Assembly (NCBI GenBank): GCA_046348365.1
Contig: JAXMEL010000005.1
Span: 252,100 to 316,099, forward strand
Length of the DNA: 64,000 nt
Source: JAEUPI01 sp046348365
Lineage (GTDB): Bacteria > Pseudomonadota > Gammaproteobacteria > Burkholderiales > Burkholderiaceae_C
Direction of reading: 5' to 3'
Positions 34,735-41,376 of the stretch are shown here, piece by piece. Position 1 is the stretch's first letter, and every line of letters starts with the position of its first letter. The position numbers were made by a program, and so were the translations under genes. The notes beneath the pieces were generated by a model. That model searched no databases and was not told the origin of the DNA. It saw only the letters and a list, made by a program, of their open reading frames with translations.

Positions 34735-35433
34735 ATGAGTCGAGCCGCTGCATTGCCGGATGTCGTCCGGGACATCGAACGCGTTGACGCGGGCGTGGTC
34801 GAACAGGCCGCCCGGTTCGCTTCCTCGATCCTCGCCGACGTTGCCGGGCGCCGGGGTGCGCTCAGCGGTCGCATCGCGCCGCTGGCACCGACGATGAAGT
34901 TCGCCGGCCCTGCGGTGACCGTCGAGGTGCGCCCGGGCGACAACCTGATGATCCACGCCGCGCTGGCGCTGGTGAAGCCCGGTGACGTGATCGTCGTCGA
35001 CGGCAAGGGCGACCTGAACAGCGCGCTGATGGGCGAGATCATGTGCCAGCAGGCCGTGGCGCTCGGCGTGGCGGGCGTCGTGATCGACGGCGCGGTGCGC
35101 GACAGCGAGGCCATCCGCGAACTCGGCTTTCCGATGTATGCAGCCGGGCTGAACCCCAACGGGCCGACCAAGTTCGTGCCCGGTCGCGTGAACCACCCCA
35201 TTTCGGTCGGTGGCGTCACGGTCGAGCCCGGCGATCTGGTCGTCGCCGACGCCGACGGCGTGACCGTCGTCGAGCGCGCGAAGGCGGCCGCGATGCTGCC
35301 GCTGGCCGCCGAGAAGGTCGCTGCCGAGACCCGGCGCATCGCCGACATCAAGAGCCGCAAGGCGCTGCGGCCGGGCTGGCTCGATGGCGCCCTGCGCGCG
35401 GCCGGCGTGCTGAAGGAAGGGGAGTCGCTGTGA
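34735..35433 (+). CDS. RraA-like aldolase / demethylmenaquinone-methyltransferase-like fold protein
   Basis: A 232-residue protein of the RraA/HMG-CHA aldolase family. ADVAGRRGALSGRIAPL, GPAVTVEVRPGDNLMIHAAL, GDLNSALMGEIMCQQAVALGV and GVVIDGAVRDSEAIRELGFPMYA match it; the Arg-Asp of GAVRDSE and the Gly upstream are residues used by the aldolases, which cleave 4-hydroxy-4-methyl-2-oxoglutarate-type acids to pyruvate. RNase E-inhibitor RraA proteins are shorter and lack this set. With its neighbours it most likely cleaves a branched 2-oxo acid. SD CAAGGAG lies about 7 bases before the ATG. Coupled by GTGA overlap to the dehydrogenase. Confidence 0.82.
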   Translation: MSRAAALPDVVRDIERVDAGVVEQAARFASSILADVAGRRGALSGRIAPLAPTMKFAGPAVTVEVRPGDNLMIHAALALVKPGDVIVVDGKGDLNSALMGEIMCQQAVALGVAGVVIDGAVRDSEAIRELGFPMYAAGLNPNGPTKFVPGRVNHPISVGGVTVEPGDLVVADADGVTVVERAKAAAMLPLAAEKVAAETRRIADIKSRKALRPGWLDGALRAAGVLKEGESL

Positions 35434-36365
35434 GCGGGCAACGGCCCACCATCCTCGTGACGGCCAACGACCTGGCGCCCGAGGCGCTGGCCTTGCTGGG
35501 CGACTACCAGATTGTCTTCGCCGGCAAGACGCCGTCCGAGGGCGACGTTATTGCGCTGTGCCGCCAGCACGACCCTGTCGCGATCATCGTGCGCTACAGC
35601 AAGGTCGGCGCCGCGGCGATGGACGCCGCACCCGGCTTGAAGGTGATCTCCAAACACGGCAGCGGCACGGACACCATCGACAAGGTCGCCGCGAAGGCGC
35701 GCGGCATCGAGGTCGTAGCGGCCGTCGGCGCCAACGCCGCAGCGGTGGCCGAGCAGGCCATGGCGCTGCTGCTGGCCGGCGCGAAGTCGGTGGTGGCGCT
35801 GAACGCGCGCATGCACGCTGGGCACTGGGACAAGGCGACCCACAAGAGCATCGAACTCGAAGGGCGCACCGTCGGGGTGATCGGTCTCGGCGCCATCGGC
35901 CTGCGCTTCGCGCGCATGGCCGATGCGATGGGCATGCGCGTGCTCGGGTTCGACCCCTTCATTGACCAGTTTGCGAAGGATCTGCCGGCTTACGTGCAGC
36001 GTGTCGACCTCGAAACCCTCTGGCGCGAGGCCGATGCGATCTCGCTGCACTGCCCGCTGACGAGCGACAACGCGAACCTGCTGAACGCGCGCACGCTGGC
36101 GGCCTGCAAGCCCGGGGTGCTGATCGTCAACACCGCGCGCGGCGGGTTGATCGACGAAGCGGCGCTGCTCGACGCCGTGCGCTCGGGCCGCGTGGCCCAT
36201 GCCGCGCTCGACAGCTTCGCCGTCGAGCCGATGACCTCGCCGCACCCGTTCCACGGGCATGCCGGATTCACGCTCAGCCCGCACGTGGGTGGCGTGACGG
36301 CGGACGCGTACGTGAAGATGGGCGTGGCCGCCGCACGCAACGCGCTCGCGGTGCTGCAGCGCTGA
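35430..36365 (+). CDS. D-isomer-specific 2-hydroxyacid dehydrogenase
   Basis: A 311-residue NAD(P)-dependent dehydrogenase of the 2-hydroxyacid family, reducing a 2-oxo acid or the reverse. The start is the GTG at 35430, overlapping the preceding stop (GTGA). The nucleotide-binding segment is GVIGLGAIGLRFARMA. The catalytic Arg is in VNTARGGLIDE, Glu in DSFAVEPM and His in LSPHVGGVT. It is close to 3-phosphoglycerate dehydrogenase-like members. The neighbouring RraA-like aldolase and lactonase make a sugar-acid or oxo-acid pathway likely. Confidence 0.88.
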   Translation: MSGQRPTILVTANDLAPEALALLGDYQIVFAGKTPSEGDVIALCRQHDPVAIIVRYSKVGAAAMDAAPGLKVISKHGSGTDTIDKVAAKARGIEVVAAVGANAAAVAEQAMALLLAGAKSVVALNARMHAGHWDKATHKSIELEGRTVGVIGLGAIGLRFARMADAMGMRVLGFDPFIDQFAKDLPAYVQRVDLETLWREADAISLHCPLTSDNANLLNARTLAACKPGVLIVNTARGGLIDEAALLDAVRSGRVAHAALDSFAVEPMTSPHPFHGHAGFTLSPHVGGVTADAYVKMGVAAARNALAVLQR

Positions 36366-36379
36366 GCGAGGAAACGACC

Positions 36380-37444
36380 ATGGCCCAGCGCTGGAAGAAC
36401 GCACCGCCGGGCGCCCATTGGGGAGAGTTCGGGCCCGACGACCAGCGCGGCCGCATGAACCTCGTCACGCCCGCCAAGGTGATGCAAGGCATCGCCGAGG
36501 TGCGCGAGGGCCGGACGTTCTGTCTGAGCCTGCCGCTCGACGTGCCGGGCGGACAGGTCATGAACCCGCGCCGCATCGCGCCGCGCCGCTACGCGGTGCT
36601 GCGCGACGGCCAGAGCGCGGGCCAGCAGGGCTTCTGCTGGTCGTACGACGGCGAGGACGCCGAACTCACCGACGTCGTCAACGACGACGTGGTGCTGATG
36701 AGCCTGCAGTACTCGACACAGTGGGACAGCCTCGCCCACGTCGGCAGCCGCTTCGACGCCGACGGCGACGGCGTGCCGGAGATGGTGTTCTACAACGGCT
36801 TCCGCGCCGGCGAAGAGATTCGTGCCGGCATACCGGACCCGTCGGCCGCGGAGCCCTTCGCGCGCTATCCCGGCCCCGAGGCGCGAGCGCTGGGCATCGA
36901 GCGGCTGGCCGAGCATGGCGTGCAGGGCCGTGGCGTGATGGTCGATCTGGACCACCACATCGGCCGCAAGCGCCAGGCCGTGGGCTACGACGCGCTGATG
37001 CGGGTGCTCGAAGCCGATGCCGTCGAGGTCGAAGCGGGCGACATGGTGTGCGTGCACACCGGGTTCGCCGACACGCTGCTCGCGATGAACCGCCAGCCCG
37101 ATGTGCAGCGTCTGCACGAGACCGGCACCGGGCTCGACGGCTGGGACCCGAAGCTGCTGAACTGGATCGTCGACACGAAGCTGGCCTGCCTGCTGGCCGA
37201 CAACCCGGCGGTGGAACTTGTCGTGCCGAAGCTGCAGACGCCCACGCCGATGCGCCGTCCGCGCCTGCCGCTGCACGAGCACTGCCTGTTCAAGAACGGC
37301 ATCCCGCTCGGCGAGCTCTGGTACCTCACCGAACTGGCCACTTGGCTGCGTGCCCATCGCCGCACGCGCTTCCTGCTGACCGCGCCGCCGCTGCGCCTGC
37401 CCGGTGCCGTCGGATCACCGGCCACGCCGATCGCGACGGTCTGA
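36380..37444 (+). CDS. Cyclase family (kynurenine-formamidase-like) metal hydrolase
   Basis: A 354-residue member of the putative cyclase family (PF04199-type). The metal-site segment reads STQWDSLAHVG, followed by VMVDLDHHIGR and LHEHCLFKNGIPLGELW; His and Asp residues in these stretches fit the family. Family members hydrolyse amide or lactone-like rings, such as N-formylkynurenine. The exact substrate is unknown. It is 14 bases after the dehydrogenase, so is in the same operon. Confidence 0.82.
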   Translation: MAQRWKNAPPGAHWGEFGPDDQRGRMNLVTPAKVMQGIAEVREGRTFCLSLPLDVPGGQVMNPRRIAPRRYAVLRDGQSAGQQGFCWSYDGEDAELTDVVNDDVVLMSLQYSTQWDSLAHVGSRFDADGDGVPEMVFYNGFRAGEEIRAGIPDPSAAEPFARYPGPEARALGIERLAEHGVQGRGVMVDLDHHIGRKRQAVGYDALMRVLEADAVEVEAGDMVCVHTGFADTLLAMNRQPDVQRLHETGTGLDGWDPKLLNWIVDTKLACLLADNPAVELVVPKLQTPTPMRRPRLPLHEHCLFKNGIPLGELWYLTELATWLRAHRRTRFLLTAPPLRLPGAVGSPATPIATV

Positions 37445-37469
37445 CCGACCCACATCGCTGGAGACTGCC

Positions 37470-38441
37470 ATGAATCGCTGGACGAAACGCCTGAAGCCGC
37501 TGATCGCCGTGGCGGCTTCGATCACCGCACTCTCGGCCCACGCCGCCTGGCCCGACAAGCCGATCAAGCTCGTCGTGCCCTACGCGGCCGGCGGCGCCGC
37601 CGATGCGCTGGCCCGCGTGGTCGCCACGGAACTGGGTACGCGCCTGAAGCAGCAGGTGCTCGTCGAGAACAAGGCCGGCGCCGGCGGGACCATCGGCGCG
37701 CAGGCCGTGGCGCAAGCGCCGGCCGACGGCTACACCTTCCTCTACGACGCCACCTCGTTCGCCGTCAACCCGAGCCTGTTCCCCAAGCTGGGCTTCAGCT
37801 ACGCCAAGGACTTCGCGCCGATCGGCCTGGTCGCTCGCATCCCGACGCTGCTGGTCGTACCCTCGAACGCGCCCGACAAGACCGTGGGTGACCTGGTGCA
37901 GCGCGCCCGCAGCAAGCCGGGCCAGGTGACCTACGCCTCTGCAGGCAATGGCGGAGCGGCGCATCTGAGCGGCGAGCTGTTCGCGAACGGCTTCAAGCTC
38001 AGCCTCGTTCACGTGCCGTACAAGGGCGGCGCGCCGGCGCTGACCGATCTGGCCGGTGGGCAGGTCGAGATGATGTTCAGCGCGGTCACCGCTTCCGGCC
38101 CGCTCGTGAAGGCCGGCAAGTTGAGAGCGCTGGCCACGGCGTTCGATCGTCGCATCGAGGCGATGCCGCAGCTACCCACCGTCGCGGAGTCAGGCCTGCC
38201 GGGCTTCAGCGCCTACGAGTGGAACGCGATCTGGGCGCCTGCAGCGACGCCGCCGGACGTCGTGAAGCGCATGGAGGCGCAACTGCGCGAAGCGCTGACG
38301 AGCCCGTCGGTGCACCAGCGGCTGGCCGAACTGGGCGCCTTGCCCGCGGGCGGCGGTGCCAAGGAATTGGCCGACTTCGTCAACGCCGAGACCGCCAAAT
38401 GGGCCGGCGTGATCAAGTCTTCGAACATCAAGCTCGATTGA
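37470..38441 (+). CDS. Bug (TctC) family solute-binding protein
   Basis: A 323-residue Bug receptor. It starts at the ATG at 37470, with GGAGAC 8 bases upstream. Signal peptide RLKPLIAVAASITALSAHA, then WPDKPIKLVVPYAAGGAADALARV, the motif QAPADGYTFLYD, and HVPYKGGAPALTDLAGG. It is the fifth gene of the operon. A second and third receptor in the same operon may widen the ligand range or feed different transporters. Confidence 0.92.
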   Translation: MNRWTKRLKPLIAVAASITALSAHAAWPDKPIKLVVPYAAGGAADALARVVATELGTRLKQQVLVENKAGAGGTIGAQAVAQAPADGYTFLYDATSFAVNPSLFPKLGFSYAKDFAPIGLVARIPTLLVVPSNAPDKTVGDLVQRARSKPGQVTYASAGNGGAAHLSGELFANGFKLSLVHVPYKGGAPALTDLAGGQVEMMFSAVTASGPLVKAGKLRALATAFDRRIEAMPQLPTVAESGLPGFSAYEWNAIWAPAATPPDVVKRMEAQLREALTSPSVHQRLAELGALPAGGGAKELADFVNAETAKWAGVIKSSNIKLD

Positions 38442-38461
38442 GCAAGGACCAGGAGAATCGG

Positions 38462-39427
38462 ATGATCACCATCGTTCGCGCTGCGCTCGCCGCCGCCGCA
38501 GTCGCCTTCGGCACGCTGGCACAGGCCCAAGCCTGGCCCACCAAGCCCGTCAGGATCGTCGTCCACTATCCGCCGGGCGGCGCCGTCGACGTGGTGATGC
38601 GCAAGATGGCCGCCAAGCTGCAGGAGCAGATGGGCCAGACGTTCTACGTGGAGAACAAGGCCGGCGCGACGGGCACGATCGGCATCGCCGGTGTCGTGCA
38701 GTCGCCTGCCGACGGCTACACGCTGGTGGCCAACGACACCACCTACGCGTTGCTGCCCCACATCTTCAAGAAGCTGCCGTTCGACCACGCCGCCAGCCTC
38801 GAGCCTGTGGCGGCCTTCGTCTTCGCACCGATGGGGGTGGTCGTCAAGGCCGACTCCAAGTTCAAGAATCTCGGCGAGCTGATCGCGGCAGGCAAGGCCG
38901 AGGCGCACAAGGTGAGCTACGGCACGGGTGGTGCGGGGACGATGCCGCACTTCGCCACCGAAGCGCTCGGCATCGCGACGGGCGCGAGCTTCCTGCACGT
39001 GCCGTTCAAGGGTGCGGGTGAGGCCACCATGGCGATGTTGTCCGGCACCATCGACTTTCAGATCGCCTCGACGCCGGGTGTGATGGGCAACGTGAAAGGC
39101 GGCAAGGCGCGACTGCTCGCGGTCAGCGGTGCCCGCCGGCTGCCCGGCCTGCCTGACGTGCCGACCTTTGCCGAAGCCGGCGTGAAGAACTTCGGCGTCG
39201 TGAACTTCACGGGCCTGTGGGCGCCCAAGGGCACACCGGCGGCGGTGACGCAGCGGCTGCAGAAGGAAATCGCGACGGCCATGGCTTCGGCCGACATGAA
39301 GGCCTATGCCGACGGCATCGCGGCGGAGGCCGGATACTGGGACGCGGCGACCTTTGCCCGCGAACTGCACGATCGCACCGAGGCCTGGGGAAAGGTTGCT
39401 GACAACACGGCGTTCGAGCGGCAATAG
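38462..39427 (+). CDS. Bug (TctC) family solute-binding protein
   Basis: A 321-residue Bug receptor starting at the ATG at 38462, 20 bases after the preceding Bug gene. Signal peptide VRAALAAAAVAFGTLAQAQA, then WPTKPVRIVVHYPPGGAVDVVMRK, QSPADGYTLVANDTTY and HVPFKGAGEATMAMLSG. It differs widely in sequence from the adjacent Bug protein, so the pair is not a recent duplication. The ligand is unknown. Confidence 0.92.
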   Translation: MITIVRAALAAAAVAFGTLAQAQAWPTKPVRIVVHYPPGGAVDVVMRKMAAKLQEQMGQTFYVENKAGATGTIGIAGVVQSPADGYTLVANDTTYALLPHIFKKLPFDHAASLEPVAAFVFAPMGVVVKADSKFKNLGELIAAGKAEAHKVSYGTGGAGTMPHFATEALGIATGASFLHVPFKGAGEATMAMLSGTIDFQIASTPGVMGNVKGGKARLLAVSGARRLPGLPDVPTFAEAGVKNFGVVNFTGLWAPKGTPAAVTQRLQKEIATAMASADMKAYADGIAAEAGYWDAATFARELHDRTEAWGKVADNTAFERQ

Positions 39428-39459
39428 ACGAGGCGACGACCAGACAGGAGGGCACCGCC

Positions 39460-40422
39460 ATGTTCTCGCTTCGGCAGCCTGAGGTGCGTGACCTTCGCTT
39501 GTTCACGCGCCTGCCCGACCGGTTCCGACGCGCCGTGCCGTCGGCGTGGGGTGACGCGAACCGGCCGGGACAGCCGACGGACTCGTTTCTCGAAGGTCCG
39601 GTGTTCGACCGGCACGGCAACCTGTATGTCACGGACATCCCCTTCGGCCGCGTGTTCAGGATCGATGCGCAGGGCGAGTGGGACTTGGTGGCGCAGTGGG
39701 ATGGCGAGCCGAACGGCCTGAAGTTCCTCGACGACCGTCATCTGCTGGTCGCCGACTACCGCAACGGGTTGATGGCGTGCGACGTGACGACCGGTGATGT
39801 GCGGCCCTATCTGGAGCGCCGCAACAGCGAACGATTCAAGGGCGTCAACGACCTCGTGTTCGACAGTCGCGGCAACCTGTACTTCACCGACCAGGGCCAG
39901 ACGGGATTGCATGACCCGACGGGCTGCCTGTACCGGCTGGGCCAGGACGGACGCCTGGATTGCCTGCTCGACAACGTACCGAGCCCGAACGGCGTGGCAC
40001 TCTCGCCCGACGAGCGCGTGCTGTACCTCGCGGTGACGCGCGCCAACCAGGTGTGGCGCGTGCCGCTGCTGCCAGATGGCGGCGTCGCCAAGGTCGGAGC
40101 CTTCTTCACGTCGCACGGCCCCAGCGGACCCGATGGACTCGCCGTGGACGAACGCGGCCGCGTCATCGTCGCCAACCCCGGGCTCGGGGTCGTGTGGGTG
40201 CTCGACGCTCGCGGCGAGCCCGAGGTCGTTCTGCGAAGCTGCGCGGGCGCCTCGGTGACGAACATCGCCTTCGGAGGCTCGGAGCACAAGACGCTGTACT
40301 GCACGGAGTCGGTCAGCGGATCGATCCTCGTCGCTGACTTGGATGTGGCGGGTCTTCAGATTCGCAGACCAGCGGGGGCTGCCTTTCGTGGACGCTTCCT
40401 GACCTCCCCGAACAATTCGTAG
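39460..40422 (+). CDS. SMP-30/gluconolactonase/LRE family protein
   Basis: A 320-residue six-bladed beta-propeller. Repeats typical of the SMP-30/lactonase family are FLEGPVFDRHGNLYVTDIPFGRVFRI, DVTTGDVRPY, FKGVNDLVFDSRGNLYFTDQGQ, PNGVALSPDERVLYLAVTRANQVWRV and PDGLAVDERGRVIVANPGLGVVWVLD. Metal ligands are Glu in EGP, Asn in GVNDL and PNG, and Asp in GPDG. Such enzymes open sugar-acid lactones. It is the last gene of the operon; its last 67 bases overlap the convergent LysR gene. Confidence 0.88.
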   Translation: MFSLRQPEVRDLRLFTRLPDRFRRAVPSAWGDANRPGQPTDSFLEGPVFDRHGNLYVTDIPFGRVFRIDAQGEWDLVAQWDGEPNGLKFLDDRHLLVADYRNGLMACDVTTGDVRPYLERRNSERFKGVNDLVFDSRGNLYFTDQGQTGLHDPTGCLYRLGQDGRLDCLLDNVPSPNGVALSPDERVLYLAVTRANQVWRVPLLPDGGVAKVGAFFTSHGPSGPDGLAVDERGRVIVANPGLGVVWVLDARGEPEVVLRSCAGASVTNIAFGGSEHKTLYCTESVSGSILVADLDVAGLQIRRPAGAAFRGRFLTSPNNS

Positions 40423-41285
40423 AGCTGCTGCGCCGCCGGCGATAGCGACCGACCGCGGCGGCGGATCAGGCCGACCTTGCGCGTGACGACCGGATCGACC
40501 AACGCAACGCTGACCAGCAGGGGGTGATCCGGTCCCGGCATGGCCATCGAAGGCACGGCCGCGACGCCAAGCCCCGCCTCGACGAGACCGAGCGTGGTCG
40601 TGACGTGTTGTGCTTCGTAGATCGCCTGTGGCCGGTTCGGCACCCCGGCCAGCGCTTGGTCGAGCAGGACGCGGTTGCCCGAGGTGCGGCCGACCGAGAC
40701 GAAGTCGTACTCGCCCAGCTGTGCCCAGCGGACGCTACGCGCCTTGGCGAGCGGGTGATCGCGCCGGCACGCGGCGACGAAGCGCTCTTCCACGAGCGGC
40801 TCGAACTCGAGCTCGCCCTCCTGCGCGCCGAGGAAGTTGAGCCCGAAATCCGCCTCGCCGCGCGCCACGGCGGCGAGCACTTCGTTGGCGGCGGCGTCGA
40901 GCACCTTCACGCGCACCTTCGGGCTGCGCTCGTGGTAGCGGCGAATCACCTGCGACAGGTAGTAGTACACCGTCGACGGCACGCAGGCCACGGTCACTTC
41001 GCCCATGCGCGTCGCCGCGACGCCGCGGATGCCCAGCAGCGTGGCGTCGAGGTCGTCCAGCAGTTCGCGCACCTTGCGCTCGAAGTCGCGGCCGACGGCG
41101 GTCAGCGTCACGCGTCGTGTCGTGCGCTCCAGCAAGCGCACGCCCAATGCCTGCTCGAGCTTGTCGATGCGGCGGCTGAACGCCGGCTGCGACAGGTGCA
41201 CCGACTCGGCCGCCTTGCGGAAGTTGCTCAGCTCGGCCACCGCCCGGAAGGCGAGCAGGTCGTTCAGGTCGAAATTGATGGCCAC
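40356..41285 (-). CDS. LysR-family transcriptional regulator
   Basis: A 309-residue LysR protein. The start is set at the GTG at 41285 by an AAGGAGG Shine-Dalgarno ending 7 bases before it; the upstream ATG at 41303 lies before that site. N-terminal HTH: INFDLNDLLAFRAVAELSNF, then RKAAESVHLSQPAFSRRIDK. The effector domain follows (GEVTVACVPSTVYYYLSQV). It is divergent from the prpF-like operon (41377) and should control it. The 3' end overlaps the SMP-30 gene by 67 bases. Confidence 0.92.
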   Translation of the reverse strand: MAINFDLNDLLAFRAVAELSNFRKAAESVHLSQPAFSRRIDKLEQALGVRLLERTTRRVTLTAVGRDFERKVRELLDDLDATLLGIRGVAATRMGEVTVACVPSTVYYYLSQVIRRYHERSPKVRVKVLDAAANEVLAAVARGEADFGLNFLGAQEGELEFEPLVEERFVAACRRDHPLAKARSVRWAQLGEYDFVSVGRTSGNRVLLDQALAGVPNRPQAIYEAQHVTTTLGLVEAGLGVAAVPSMAMPGPDHPLLVSVALVDPVVTRKVGLIRRRGRSLSPAAQQLYELFGEVRKRPRKAAPAGLRI

Positions 41286-41336
41286 GGCGCAGCCTCCTTG
41301 CATTGATGTTCATGGAGCATCAGTTGATCTTAAAGA

Positions 41337-41353
41337 TGCAATTCCCTTTTGCA
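41337..41353. promoter_or_regulatory. Inverted repeat in the LysR/prpF intergenic gap, candidate LysR box
   Basis: TGCAA-TTCCCTT-TTGCA is a 5-bp inverted repeat with a 7-base spacer, 24 bases before the prpF-like ATG in the 91-base divergent gap. The T-rich, dyad form fits a LysR binding site but is not a strict T-N11-A box. A second dyad, ATG-TTCATGGAG-CAT, lies nearby at about 41306-41320. Confidence 0.35.
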
Positions 41354-41376
41354 AAGACGATGCCGATCATTGCGCC

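Noticed and set aside
37470..39427. The two adjacent Bug genes as a recent tandem duplication.
   Set aside because: Their sequences differ throughout, including signal peptides and ligand-loop motifs.
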